DNA from: BOG-1155 sp050012495
GTDB lineage: Bacteria > Desulfobacterota > Syntrophorhabdia > Syntrophorhabdales > WCHB1-27
Direction of reading: 5' to 3'
NCBI GenBank assembly: GCA_050012495.1
Contig: JBEKHB010000001.1
Span: 87,821 to 151,820, forward strand
DNA: 64,000 bases
Part shown: positions 1-7,997 of the stretch, piece after piece
Layout: every line of letters begins with the position of its first letter
Position numbering within the stretch: the stretch's first letter is position 1
The notes under the pieces: model-generated
Database searches by the model: none
Told to the model about the DNA's origin: nothing
The model's input: the letters and a program-made list of their open reading frames with translations, nothing else
Program-made: the position numbers and the translations under genes

Positions 1-2
1 TC

Positions 3-422
3 GTCGAGCCGGAGGTGGCCCGCTCCGCCGCGCAGAACGTCTCGTCAAAGTACGCCGGCCGGCTCCGGGCTGCACTGGATGTGGAGGAGCTTCCCCTTGC
101 AACCCTCACGGACGACGTCGACAGAAAGTCGGCGGTCCACTTCATCCTGGCGGAGATGTGCGGCAACAGGTTTTTCGAAGGTCTGGTGAGGTCTATGATG
201 AGACTCACCAAGCAGGTGGTGGAGGCGGTAATCCCGGACACGCGCCACATGCACCCGAGCGGCTTGCACGGGCGCGTCGTGGAGGCGGTCCTCGCCGGGG
301 ACGGCGAAGCGGCTTTCGCCGCCATGCGCCGCCACGCCATCGAATTCGGCGATCTCCTCAGCAAGATGGAAAACGCATTCCGCGACAAGAATTCCCCTCC
401 CGACAAGGTGAGACAAAAGTGA
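3..422 (+). CDS. FCD-domain (FadR/GntR-type) regulator, C-terminal part
   Basis: Open at the left edge, so only the last ~140 residues are seen. The reading frame continues upstream of the first ATG at 15. The visible part is an all-helical FCD ligand-binding domain: a VHFILAEMCGN segment (H then N, typical of the metal- and ligand-binding core) and a later HGRVVEAVLAGDGEAAFAA segment followed by MRRH, the usual end of the domain. The winged-helix DNA-binding domain must lie upstream of the window. FCD regulators normally bind a carboxylate or acyl-CoA and repress adjacent catabolic genes. The CoA-transferase pair at 1161-2913 is a plausible target, though two terminators lie between them. 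Confidence 0.75.
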   Translation, partial: VEPEVARSAAQNVSSKYAGRLRAALDVEELPLATLTDDVDRKSAVHFILAEMCGNRFFEGLVRSMMRLTKQVVEAVIPDTRHMHPSGLHGRVVEAVLAGDGEAAFAAMRRHAIEFGDLLSKMENAFRDKNSPPDKVRQK

Positions 423-658
423 CGAGGGTCTCCTGCATGCCGAGATAGGCTTGCCTGACGACGTCGGACCTCAGAAGGTCTTCCCCCTTATTTTTCCGTT
501 GACACGGTTTTTCGATCCGCCGGAAGGCCGAAAATACTATTTGACACGGCAACCCGCTCCATGGTAAAAAAAATGTATGGATTTATATGCAGTGGAAATG
601 ACTGCGATGCGCGATGTCTGGTGGTGGGATAGCTAACCGGCTGTCCCAGTGAGAGAGA
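423..658. other. Intergenic stretch, no gene recognised
   Basis: About 240 bases between the regulator and the terminator pair. No credible ORF or known riboswitch core is seen. A weak stem (GGGA with TCCC near 627-647) sits just before the first terminator, so a short leader or small RNA ending at 708 is possible but unproven. Confidence 0.3.
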
Positions 659-708
659 CCGTTTAAGCCCTGGGATGGTTGGATCCCGGGACTTAAACGG
701 TTTTTTTT
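659..708 (+). terminator. Rho-independent terminator 1
   Basis: The arms CCGTTTAAG and CTTAAACGG (659-667 and 692-700) pair perfectly, with an extra inner GGGAT/ATCCC stem, and are followed by eight T at 701-708. Confidence 0.75.
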
Positions 709-748
709 AGCCGCTTTGAGGCCCCGAAAGCCCGAAGCGGCTTTTTTT
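709..748 (+). terminator. Rho-independent terminator 2
   Basis: Immediately follows the first one: GCCGCTT (710-716) pairs with AAGCGGC (735-741), with an inner GCCCCGAAAGCCC loop region and seven T at 742-748. Two terminators back to back suggest strong insulation of the regulator, or the end of a small RNA. Confidence 0.65.
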
Positions 749-765
749 GTATGAAGGGAGGCGGA

Positions 766-954
766 ATGCACAGGTTATCAGACGATCTTCAGAAGAAAGC
801 AGACCATGCCGATGGGGAAGGTCCGGCCTGCATGACCGAGGAAAGGAAGCAGAGGACCCACGGGAGGAAGACCGGGGAAGACGAGGAACTCCGGATAATG
901 CAGCACTTCGTCAGAGATTTTATCGAGCGGCCGGACGACGCAGGGCCGCTCTGA
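766..954 (+). CDS. Small hypothetical protein (62 aa)
   Basis: Unrecognised. A hydrophilic, charged protein starting MHRLSDDLQKK. The start at 766 is preferred over the ATG at 751 because a GGGAGG ribosome-binding site lies 4 bases upstream of it. It contains two cysteine-free basic patches and ends RPDDAGPL. It sits between the terminators and the CoA-transferase operon. It may be spurious. Confidence 0.35.
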   Translation: MHRLSDDLQKKADHADGEGPACMTEERKQRTHGRKTGEDEELRIMQHFVRDFIERPDDAGPL

Positions 955-1090
955 TGAAATGGCGGGCTATTTCTAAAGGGCCTGTATCAGGCAGCTTTTT
1001 GCCAACAAGTGACAAAACAAGGCATGCCCGGTTCCCAGGGTAAATTGGGATTTGTAAATGCGTGTGCCCTGACTCATCGAGAAAAGGTTC

Positions 1091-1119
1091 TTGACAAAGA
1101 GACGGATGAAGGCATAAGG
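1091..1119 (+). promoter_or_regulatory. Possible sigma70-type promoter for the CoA-transferase operon
   Basis: TTGACA at 1091-1096, then a 17-base spacer and ATAAGG at 1114-1119. The -35 is perfect and the -10 is weak. It lies 42 bases upstream of the chosen start at 1161. A small hairpin with a T run (978-1000) just upstream could end the preceding transcript. Confidence 0.35.
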
Positions 1120-1160
1120 AAGAGGTGATGAGGGATGTGGAATGGGGCAAGGAGTGTGAC

Positions 1161-2138
1161 ATGAGTGGTTATCCGGAAATCCGGGAGAAATTGACGACCG
1201 TTGAGGAAGCGGTCAGGCGATTCATCAAGGACGGCTGCCAGTTGGCTCTCGGAGGATTCACCGTGAACAGGAACCCGATGGCCCTTGCGCGCGAGATCAT
1301 ACGACAAGGCGTAAGAGATCTCCATATCGTCTGCCATTCCCAGGGCCAGGCGCTCGATTTACTCATCGGCGCCGGATGCGTCAAAAGGCTGGAAGTGGCA
1401 TATGGTGCCAACGGCCGTTTTGCCTCCACGTGTATCCGCTTCAGAAAGGCAATAGAAAATGGAGAGATAGAAGTCGAGGATTATTCCAACAACCAGATGA
1501 GCCTTCGATTCCTCGCCGGCTCCCTGGGCCTTCCCTTTATACCGAGCAGAACGGGATTGGGAACCGACATCGTCAATAAGGAGGGATTCGGGTCCGAGAC
1601 GAGAAAAGAAGCAAAGGTAGCGCGGAAAAAGCTCGTCGTCACGAGCAACCCCTTTGCTGAAGACAAGGATGAAATCATCCTGCTCCCCGCCCTTAACCCC
1701 GATGTTGCCCTCGTCCATGCACAGTATGTGGGAGACGATGGCACCGTCAGGATAAAGGGCCTCACCTTTGCCGATTTGGAGCAGGCAAAGTCTGCCGATA
1801 CGGTGATCGTGACCTGTGAAGAGATCGTGCCGAAGGCGTTCATCAGGCTCGACCCCGACCAGAATTCGCTGCCGCCTTTCCTCGTCGACGCGATAGTCAG
1901 GGTGCCTTACGGCGCCCACCCCACCGCATGCCGCCTCTTCTACGACTACGACCCGAAGCATTTGAACATGTACAAGTCCGTGGCAAAAGAGGACGACACG
2001 TTCAGGAAATATCTCGAAGAATGGGTTTTCAGCCCGAAGAGCCAGGCGGAGTATCTGGATAAGATAGGGGGGGCAGGGCTGATCAATATCAAGGCAAACA
2101 CGATCATCGGTTATGCGCCCGGACTCGACCGGCGGTAA
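1161..2138 (+). CDS. CoA transferase family I, subunit A (glutaconate CoA-transferase type)
   Basis: A 325-residue protein with the length and layout of the GctA-type subunit: N-terminal KLTTVEEAVRRFIKDG, then QLALGGFTVNRNPMALAREI, a DLHIVCHSQGQALDLLIGAG strand-loop and RFRKAIENGEIEVEDYSN. Subunit A forms the CoA-binding half of a heterodimer that moves CoA between carboxylates; the catalytic glutamate is in subunit B. The start at 1161 has AAGGAG 6 bases upstream; an in-frame GTG at 1125 would add 12 residues. The next gene starts 13 bases after the stop, with its Shine-Dalgarno sequence overlapping the stop codon, so the two are co-translated. The substrate cannot be read from sequence; 3-oxoacid, glutaconate or a ring-cleavage dicarboxylate are options. 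Confidence 0.85.
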   Translation: MSGYPEIREKLTTVEEAVRRFIKDGCQLALGGFTVNRNPMALAREIIRQGVRDLHIVCHSQGQALDLLIGAGCVKRLEVAYGANGRFASTCIRFRKAIENGEIEVEDYSNNQMSLRFLAGSLGLPFIPSRTGLGTDIVNKEGFGSETRKEAKVARKKLVVTSNPFAEDKDEIILLPALNPDVALVHAQYVGDDGTVRIKGLTFADLEQAKSADTVIVTCEEIVPKAFIRLDPDQNSLPPFLVDAIVRVPYGAHPTACRLFYDYDPKHLNMYKSVAKEDDTFRKYLEEWVFSPKSQAEYLDKIGGAGLINIKANTIIGYAPGLDRR

Positions 2139-2151
2139 GGAGGCAAGACCA

Positions 2152-2913
2152 ATGGGTGAGCATACGGAGAGGGAGATGATGGCCATTAGCGCAGGGAGAC
2201 TCATCAAGGACGGTGATATTCTTTTTGCCGGAACCGGGGTTTCCATGCTTGCCGCAACAGTCTCAAAGAAGATCCACGCCCCTCGATCAATTGTCTTTTT
2301 CGAGACAGGTGGAATAGACCCGTCGCTGGACGAGCTCCCCATGGCAGTTGCCGATTCAAGGGTCATGGACGGCTCTGCCCTCAACTCCGGGCTGGTTGAT
2401 GCCTTTTCCATAGTCGGCCACAGGAAATTCCATTCGGTAGCCTTTCTCGGCGCAGCACAGATCGACAGATACGGAAATCTCAACTCCACCTGTATAGGCG
2501 ATTATAAGAAACCGCGGGTCCGCTTCCCCGGAAGCGGCGGCGCCTGCGACGCGGCCTCGCTCGCCTCCGGGGTCATTATCTTCATGCAGATAGGGCGGAG
2601 CAGGTTTGTTGAAAAGCTCGACTATCTGACAAGTCCGGGCTGGCTCGAAGGCGGCGATTCCCGAAAGAATGCGGGATACATTCGGGGAGGACCTATCGCG
2701 GTAGTGACGAACGTGGCTGTATTCAAATTCCACGAAACGACGAAGGAAATGTACCTCGCCGAGTATTATCCGGGGGTAAGCGTCGAGAGCATCACAGAAA
2801 ATGTAAGCTTTCCCCTCGACGTATCGCGGGCTGTTGAGTCGGCGCCGCCGGGCGATGATGAGTTGAGGACCCTGAGGGAGGAGGTCGATCCACAGCGGCT
2901 GATACTCGCATAA
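2152..2913 (+). CDS. CoA transferase family I, subunit B
   Basis: A 253-residue partner of the upstream subunit. It has the glycine-rich LFAGTGVSMLAATVSKK region, VFFETGGID with Glu-51 as the likely catalytic residue (the position of Glu-54 in glutaconate CoA-transferase beta, by family knowledge), and FPGSGGACDAASLAS typical of the fold. The start at 2152 has AAGGAGG 8 bases upstream; the in-frame ATG at 2113 inside the previous gene has no such site. The pair is followed directly by the tRNA fragment that marks the mobile element, so this is probably the last host gene before the insertion. Confidence 0.85.
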   Translation: MGEHTEREMMAISAGRLIKDGDILFAGTGVSMLAATVSKKIHAPRSIVFFETGGIDPSLDELPMAVADSRVMDGSALNSGLVDAFSIVGHRKFHSVAFLGAAQIDRYGNLNSTCIGDYKKPRVRFPGSGGACDAASLASGVIIFMQIGRSRFVEKLDYLTSPGWLEGGDSRKNAGYIRGGPIAVVTNVAVFKFHETTKEMYLAEYYPGVSVESITENVSFPLDVSRAVESAPPGDDELRTLREEVDPQRLILA

Positions 2914-3004
2914 AGACGCGCGTGTTCCATAGCCAGGCGCGTCCCGGTCCGGTTGAAGACGGGGGAGCGGGAGCCAAAGCTGTGAAAACATCCCATTTTA
3001 GTAG

Positions 3005-3032
3005 TGGCGGAGAGAGAGGGATTCGAACCCTC
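3005..3032 (-). other. 3' fragment of a tRNA-Ser gene, probable attachment site
   Basis: Read on the minus strand, this is the T-arm (GAGGGTTCGAATCCCTC) followed by the acceptor 3' strand and discriminator TCTCTCCGCCA, as in bacterial tRNA-Ser. The D-arm, anticodon arm and 5' acceptor strand are absent. Such a solo 3' end is what integration of an element into a tRNA gene leaves at one junction. The tyrosine recombinase at 4337 lies on the same side. No second copy is seen in the window. Confidence 0.65.
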
Positions 3033-3207
3033 TTACCGTCAATGCCCGTGCGGGAATCCGGCGAGGAAGGCACAGAAAAGGAACAGAAGCACCCGGCCAT
3101 GGCGAAGATTGTCAACGCTCTTTACAGAGAATCCGCTAAGCTGCGTCGATCCCGACGACTCCCCTGATATCATACTCCCTGAATATGTGCCGCATGTTTA
3201 TTATCAG

Positions 3208-3636
3208 CTATTTCTGATCAACGCCGCTCTTCAGGATCAGGTCGATCAGCTCGGTCTTTTTGCAGGCTTCGGGCGATTTCTTCTTGAGGCCGAGATCCTC
3301 GCCATCGGCCACCGCACCTTCGGCCTCGCCTCCCTCAGTATCTTTGGTGATGAGAAAGCAAAGCTCTATCTCGCCGGCACCCACGGTTTTTTTCTTGAGA
3401 TACTCCTCGTGGAGTTGCCAGTCAGGAGGGACCAGCGCCTCTCCCTCCGCTCGTTCAATGACCTCATGGACAAGTGGTGCAGGCTCGCGGGCATAGCGCG
3501 CTATACGCCGCATGCGCTCAGGCACACGAAGGCGCAGCGAATCATGCACGATTCGCGCTACGGCACTCCTCTTTACGAACCGGCAGCTCCGGCACAGGTC
3601 GCTCAGCTCCACCTTGGTCTGCCCCCAGCCAAACAA
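3208..3636 (-). CDS. Hypothetical protein, probably a remnant
   Basis: Unrecognised. The minus-strand frame has coding-like third positions over its C-terminal half (HEEYLKKKTVGAGEIELCFL, then ACKKTELIDLILKSG) and a CRSC pair near the N-terminus. The only start is TTG at 3636. The frame continues upstream (ISPTRCISLFGWGQ) to a stop, which suggests the 5' end is lost. It overlaps an integrase fragment on the other strand, so this stretch is a mosaic. Confidence that it is expressed is low. Confidence 0.3.
   Translation of the reverse strand: MFGWGQTKVELSDLCRSCRFVKRSAVARIVHDSLRLRVPERMRRIARYAREPAPLVHEVIERAEGEALVPPDWQLHEEYLKKKTVGAGEIELCFLITKDTEGGEAEGAVADGEDLGLKKKSPEACKKTELIDLILKSGVDQK
3448..3546 (+). 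pseudogene. Integrase C-terminal fragment (tyrosine recombinase relic)
   Basis: About 33 codons in one frame read SFNDLMDKWCRLAGIARYTP then HALRHTKAQRIM, matching the active-site box of phage integrases (H-x-L-R-H-T). Nothing before or after it fits the family, so it is a scrap of an older recombinase gene next to the tRNA fragment. Confidence 0.55.
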
Positions 3637-3681
3637 GGAGATGCAGCGGGTGGGGGAAATATAGATGGGCTACGTGAATAG

Positions 3682-4336
3682 GCACAGAAAAAATATATTC
3701 TTTGTCCCTATTTATTTGTCTTTCACAAGCGGGTCGGATTTTCTTCCCATTTGGCGATTTTGCAAAGGGTTAAAATGGCAACAAGTTGTGATTTGACAAG
3801 GGGTTTGGCTTTCTTACCATTCAAGGGGATCAGGCAGGGTTCTGACCTGTGTTTTGACCCCTGCCACCCCGCTCGCTTGTATCGTTATATACGCGAGGGA
3901 ATAAAAAACAGTAGAAAAGTGAAATTTATACCAGGACAGGAAGAAAAATGGGGGTCAATTTTATGGAGGTACTGATAATCTTCTTTTATGTTTACTTCCC
4001 GGCAAGGGGGTGTATTCGTAACATCATAGAATCATTTGTATTGTACTTACTCTTAAACATTACCAATGTTTATGACCCCACCCCCCCTATCGAAAACTTC
4101 CAGTTCCAGAGCGCCGTGCCCCCCCACTACGCTCAAAAAATTGGGGAGAAAACGAAAACCGATTTTACGGTTTCCACGGTTTTAGGGAAAAAGCGTTCCA
4201 CGGTGAAAGTTGGCGGTTTTGCTCACTTTTGTTATTTTAGGCGCCCAGAGCGGGGAGGTGTCGGCAACCTTGCAAAAAATACAAAGTTTCACGTCGATTG
4301 CACCTATCGACCATCACGAATAGGAGGGGGTAACCA
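3682..4336. other. AT-richer intergenic region upstream of the integrase
   Basis: About 650 bases of visibly lower GC than its surroundings, with no convincing gene. The long frame 3948-4340 has no coding character. TTCCACGGT occurs twice (around 4172 and 4197), which may be arm-type or operator sites for the adjacent recombinase. In many elements this is where attP arms lie. Confidence 0.35.
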
Positions 4337-5392
4337 TTGAAGACGTCACCGGCCATGCATCGCGGAATCGGGGCCCCCCGAACGCGACCACCCGAAATTC
4401 GAGCGGGTCAACCAATGACGGACGACCTGGAGAGGTTCTCACGCTATCTCACCATCCTGCGGGGGGTGTCGCCCAGGAGTGCGAGCCTCTATACCAGGCA
4501 GGTCGAGGCCTTTCTCTTCTGGATGGAAAAGGATGGCCGCACCATGGATCCCGCCGCGATGAGGCGCGAGGACGTGGAGGATTTCTTCGAGCACAACTTC
4601 TACCGGCACGCCACGCTGAAGAAGCCCATGGCCGAGGGCAATTCCAACGCCACCAGGAACGCCAAGCAAACGGCCCTCGGTCATTATTTCAAATACCTGC
4701 TCCGCGAGAGGATGGTCGCGGAGGACATCACGGCCCTGATACCCAGGCCCAGGGTCGACTACAGCGCCGTTGAGAAGTTCACGCATGGGGAGGTACAGCG
4801 GTTCTTCGCCGCCGCGGACATCACGAAGGAGAAGGGGCTGCGCGATGCCTGCGTTTTCATCCTGGCCGCCTTCGGGGGCCTGCGCGCAGGGGAGATCGTG
4901 GGGTTGACCCTTCAGAGCCTGATCGAGGAAAGCGCGGGCAGTCTGGATATTCACATCGTCGGGAAATTCTCGAAGCACCGCCAAATCTATCTCTGGAAGG
5001 CGCCGTCACGTCTGCTTTTCCTTTGGCGGTCCGTCAGAATCCTGCAGGGGGCCCGATCGACACACCCTCTCTTCATCACGTACAGCCGGGGGAGCCATCC
5101 CAGGGGGAACAGGCTGACGATCCACGACCTTGACAAGATGGTTAAGACCTACGCCAGGGTGATAGGCGCCGAGAAACCCAAAATCTCCATGCATATGTTC
5201 CGGGCTACCCACGCATCCGATCTCCGGCACATCGAGGGGTACGATACCCCGGCCATAGCGGAGCGCCTCGGCCACCGCAGCATCGCCACCACGGACAGAT
5301 ATATCCCCACGAGGGGGAGAATCCACAAGACGTATGCGAGCCTCGCGGCGTACTGGCGGGATGTCACAGGGCTGTGGGGAGGGGCAGAATGA
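4337..5392 (+). CDS. Tyrosine recombinase / phage integrase
   Basis: A 351-residue integrase: an N-terminal SAM-like core-binding domain (about residues 28-125) and a catalytic domain with Arg-183 in GLRAGEI, His-286 and Arg-289 in HMFRATH, His-313 in LGHRS and the nucleophile Tyr-322 in TDRYI. It catalyses strand exchange at the attachment site. The TTG start at 4337 is chosen because AGGAGGGGG lies 6 bases upstream; the ATG at 4415 (MTDDLERF) lacks a site. It is 1.3 kb from the tRNA-Ser fragment, as expected for an element integrated in that tRNA. Its stop overlaps the next start (ATGA), making it the first gene of an operon with the Mor-like regulator. Confidence 0.9.
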   Translation: MKTSPAMHRGIGAPRTRPPEIRAGQPMTDDLERFSRYLTILRGVSPRSASLYTRQVEAFLFWMEKDGRTMDPAAMRREDVEDFFEHNFYRHATLKKPMAEGNSNATRNAKQTALGHYFKYLLRERMVAEDITALIPRPRVDYSAVEKFTHGEVQRFFAAADITKEKGLRDACVFILAAFGGLRAGEIVGLTLQSLIEESAGSLDIHIVGKFSKHRQIYLWKAPSRLLFLWRSVRILQGARSTHPLFITYSRGSHPRGNRLTIHDLDKMVKTYARVIGAEKPKISMHMFRATHASDLRHIEGYDTPAIAERLGHRSIATTDRYIPTRGRIHKTYASLAAYWRDVTGLWGGAE

Positions 5393-5679
5393 AACGACCG
5401 TACCGGCACGAATTCGTCTCGTCAGTGTGGCCGCTGTTTTTCTGGTTGAGATGCGTGAAATGCGGCGAGGAATTCAGGCGGGAAAAAGGTTGGCAAACGC
5501 AGACGGGACCGTACTACGGTGGCCATGGCGTTATTTTATCCCTCTGCCACGGGTGTGCTCCGACAAAGGAGGACGCCGAGCGAGTGCTTAAGGAGATCGC
5601 GGAGACGAAGAGAAAGGCCCGGCTGCTGGCTCCCACCACCGATGGCGCCCGGCCGGCCGGCCAAGGACGGTCCAAGTGA
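5389..5679 (+). CDS. Small zinc-finger-like phage protein
   Basis: 96 residues, unrecognised family. It contains LRCVKCGEEF and LSLCHGCAPT, two CxxC pairs 35 residues apart that would form one zinc ribbon, followed by a charged helix (KEDAERVLKEIAETKRKAR). The start overlaps the integrase stop by 4 bases and the gene ends overlapping the GTG of the next gene, so expression is coupled. The small zinc protein could be a DNA- or RNA-binding accessory factor; this is inference. Confidence 0.7.
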   Translation: MKRPYRHEFVSSVWPLFFWLRCVKCGEEFRREKGWQTQTGPYYGGHGVILSLCHGCAPTKEDAERVLKEIAETKRKARLLAPTTDGARPAGQGRSK

Positions 5680-5945
5680 AATCGGAGACCCGCGATGACC
5701 TCGACAGGCTGTTCCACCGCCTCTGCACCGACTTCGGCGAGGCATCGGGGAAAACAATCATCAGGACGATCATCGAGGAGCTTGGCGGCTTGCGCCTTTC
5801 CTTCCCCGACATGCGGGAGATGTCAAGGGAAGAGCGCGACATGCGGGTGCGCGCCAGGTTCCGGGGGAATAATTACGACGAACTTGCGAGCTACTTCAGG
5901 CTGTCGCCCAGGCAGGTGCGAAATATCATCAAAAAGGGGAAATAG
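5676..5945 (+). CDS. Mor/Martha-type transcription activator
   Basis: An 89-residue protein with the Mor family layout: an N-terminal dimerisation helix-strand (GGLRLSFPDMREMSREERD) and a C-terminal helix-turn-helix reading RARFRGNNYDELASYFRLSP and RQVRNIIKKGK. In phage Mu, Mor activates the middle promoter. Here it lies in an operon after the integrase and before the ParB-like and glycosyltransferase genes, so it probably turns on the element's later genes. The GTG start overlaps the previous stop. Confidence 0.8.
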   Translation: MKSETRDDLDRLFHRLCTDFGEASGKTIIRTIIEELGGLRLSFPDMREMSREERDMRVRARFRGNNYDELASYFRLSPRQVRNIIKKGK

Positions 5946-5946
5946 A

Positions 5947-6744
5947 ATGGCCGACAAACACCTCATCATTGACAACCCGACCGGCTTGCCCATGCTGCCG
6001 CTCGACGAGATCCACGTGTTCCAAAGCGACCTCAAGCTGCCGCCCACCCCGACGGACATGGACAAGCTGAAGCGCAGCATACTGGATCATCACCTCTTCA
6101 TCGCAAAAGCCGTTTTCTTCGAGGACGGGATCGCCTACACCGAGGACGGGCACCAGACTCTCTACGCCCTCCACGAGCTTCAGGCGATGGGGTACACGAA
6201 AAGCACGGTGATCACTTACGCCATGGAAGATGGCCGGTTCGTCGAAAGGCAGCGCGTGCCTTACGATACGATCATGATCCCGTACCAGATCATCGTCCCC
6301 CAGGGCGACACTCAAGACGGCCGGAGAAAGGACGCCGCCGAGAAGCTCCTCCAGATCAACTCGCGGTACGCAAAGATCAATCCGGCATCGAACTGGCTCG
6401 AGCAACTGGGTTTCTCGCTGCTGGACCTCGACGACCTGCTCTCGAAAATCTCGGTGCCGGACTTCGACATCCCGGAGCTTACCGAGGATGACGAATACAG
6501 AAGGGAGTTTGAATCTTACGACAACGAGAACTGCCAGTATCCCATCGTTCCGAAGTTCAGCGAGAAATACGACGCGGTCATCATCGTGAGCGACAACCAG
6601 ACAGACACCGCCTTTCTGAAGACCGTGCTCGAGCTCGGGAGAGAGCAGACGTACAAAAACATCGTCGATAAGAAGAACAGCGGTATGGGTACCAGCATGG
6701 TCATTACCGCCTCGCGTTTTTCGCAATTATGGAAGGGGAGGTAG
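5947..6744 (+). CDS. ParB-like nuclease-domain protein
   Basis: A 265-residue protein with a ParB/sulfiredoxin-fold N-terminal half: a LPLDEIHVFQSDLK entry strand, MDKLKRSILDHHLFIAKAVF and the signature TEDGHQTLYALHELQAMGY (where ParB has D/E-G-H/E-R). The acidic C-terminal half (LLDLDDLLSKISVPDFDIPE) and the final domain are unassigned. Proteins of this kind sit next to DNA methyltransferases and base-modification genes in phages. Here it is followed by an HNH gene, a TET-associated glycosyltransferase and a methyltransferase. The start at 5947 is 1 base after the previous stop. Its exact chemistry is unknown. Confidence 0.75.
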   Translation: MADKHLIIDNPTGLPMLPLDEIHVFQSDLKLPPTPTDMDKLKRSILDHHLFIAKAVFFEDGIAYTEDGHQTLYALHELQAMGYTKSTVITYAMEDGRFVERQRVPYDTIMIPYQIIVPQGDTQDGRRKDAAEKLLQINSRYAKINPASNWLEQLGFSLLDLDDLLSKISVPDFDIPELTEDDEYRREFESYDNENCQYPIVPKFSEKYDAVIIVSDNQTDTAFLKTVLELGREQTYKNIVDKKNSGMGTSMVITASRFSQLWKGR

Positions 6745-6750
6745 TAGTCT

Positions 6751-7215
6751 ATGAGACATGGACTGTTTTTAGGAGGCGGACGCAAAACCAGAACTTACCG
6801 CATCTGGGCCGCCATGCGCGAAAGATGTCACCGTCAGAATCATCCCTACTACAACGATTACGGCGGAAGAGGTATAACCGTCTGTGAGAGATGGAATTCT
6901 TTCGCAAACTTTCTTTCCGACATTGGCGAAGCGCCACCTGGTCTGACTATAGACCGCATAGACAACAACGGCAACTATGAGCCCGGAAACTGTAGATGGG
7001 CAACGATTAAGGAACAAAGCAATAATCGACGCGATAATGTCCTTCTTGAATATAGAGGGCAGACGCTCACAATTCCTCAATGGGCCGAACAAACCGGGAT
7101 AAATGTAAAAGTTATTGAGGCTCGACTGAGAAAGCTAAAATGGAGCGTTAGCGAAGCCCTCACGCGTGAAGTTCATCACGAATTTGGCCCAAGAAAAGCG
7201 CAGAGGTCCGAGTAG
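6751..7215 (+). CDS. HNH endonuclease, homing type
   Basis: 154 residues. The core TYRIWAAMRERCHRQNHPYY, YGGRGITVCERW, TIDRIDNNGNYEPGNCRWAT and EQSNNRR is the compact HNH homing nuclease seen in phages. A C-terminal region (LTIPQWAEQTGINVKVIEAR) looks like a small helix-turn-helix DNA-binding motif. Codon use is AT-richer than the genes on either side, and the gene sits as a separate unit inside the modification module, consistent with later insertion. A GGAGGT site precedes the start. Confidence 0.8.
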   Translation: MRHGLFLGGGRKTRTYRIWAAMRERCHRQNHPYYNDYGGRGITVCERWNSFANFLSDIGEAPPGLTIDRIDNNGNYEPGNCRWATIKEQSNNRRDNVLLEYRGQTLTIPQWAEQTGINVKVIEARLRKLKWSVSEALTREVHHEFGPRKAQRSE

Positions 7216-7218
7216 GTC

Positions 7219-7986
7219 ATGGAAATCAAGATCGTAATCCCCACGTATAAGCGGGCCGGCATGGTCCTTACGCACAAGATCGCCCCCCACGCGATCCTTT
7301 CCGTCACCAGGTCCGAGGTACCCGCTTACAGGGCACTCTACCCGAACGTGGAGATCGACGAGCACCCCGACGACGTGGCCGGCATGGCGATGAAACGTCA
7401 GTTCATTTACGACCGGTTCGGCGATGTCCTCATGCTTGACGACGACCTGTCCCAGGTGTCGAGGCTCTACGTGGCATCGAACAAGGTGCGCATCCAGAAG
7501 ATGACGCCGGACGAAGTCTACGATCTGGTTCAATGGGCCGGCAACACCGCCCGCCTGTGCGGCTGCTATCTGTTCGGCTTCAACAAGAACCCGAGCCCGA
7601 TCATCTACCGCCCCTGGCAGCCGATCAAGCTGTCCGGCTTCGTGACCGGTGCGGCAATGGGTATGCTCCGGGGGTCGCGCATCTCCTTCAACCCGCTGGT
7701 GAGCGGCAGCATCGAGGACTTCTACGCTTCGGGCATCAACGCCTATTACCACCGGCGGGCGTTCATCGACACGCGCTTCTGCTTCGTCCAGGAAGAGACC
7801 TTCAAACGAACCGGCGGCATGGGCGCCACCAGGACGATGGATGACGAGAAGGAGGGCACGCTGTTTCTGCGCCGGCAGTTCGGCAGCGTGATCTCGATGA
7901 AGGAAGGGATGTACGGCGGCGGCGCGAAAGGGGCGAAGACCGTGAACCAGAATCCGTACGGGCGCACCATGACGATTCCGTTCTGA
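7219..7986 (+). CDS. TET-associated glycosyltransferase-like protein (phage DNA modification)
   Basis: A 255-residue GT-A-fold enzyme: KIVIPTYKRAGMVLTHK nucleotide-sugar strand, EIDEHPDDVAGMAMKRQFIY and the metal site DVLMLDDDLSQV (DDD in place of DXD). This HPDDV...GMAMKRQ...DDD pattern is that of the family found beside TET/JBP and base-hypermodification genes in phages, where it is proposed to add a sugar to an oxidised base. The C-terminus (KTVNQNPYGRTMTIPF) recurs as a relic at 13042-13154. No TET/JBP dioxygenase or hydroxymethylpyrimidine gene is visible here, so the acceptor is unknown. A methyltransferase follows 11 bases later. Confidence 0.7.
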   Translation: MEIKIVIPTYKRAGMVLTHKIAPHAILSVTRSEVPAYRALYPNVEIDEHPDDVAGMAMKRQFIYDRFGDVLMLDDDLSQVSRLYVASNKVRIQKMTPDEVYDLVQWAGNTARLCGCYLFGFNKNPSPIIYRPWQPIKLSGFVTGAAMGMLRGSRISFNPLVSGSIEDFYASGINAYYHRRAFIDTRFCFVQEETFKRTGGMGATRTMDDEKEGTLFLRRQFGSVISMKEGMYGGGAKGAKTVNQNPYGRTMTIPF

Positions 7987-7997
7987 GGAGAGGGCCT

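Noticed and set aside
600..710. Riboswitch ahead of the double terminator
   Set aside because: No match to the conserved cores I know (TPP, SAM, cobalamin, glycine, T-box); only terminator hairpins are certain.
1359..2489. Long minus-strand frame across the CoA-transferase genes
   Set aside because: Arises from high GC opposite two well-supported CoA-transferase subunits.
3948..4340. Open frame of 130 codons upstream of the integrase
   Set aside because: Low-complexity composition, no ribosome-binding site at its ATG, no coding-like codon pattern; it overlaps the true integrase signal only at its end.
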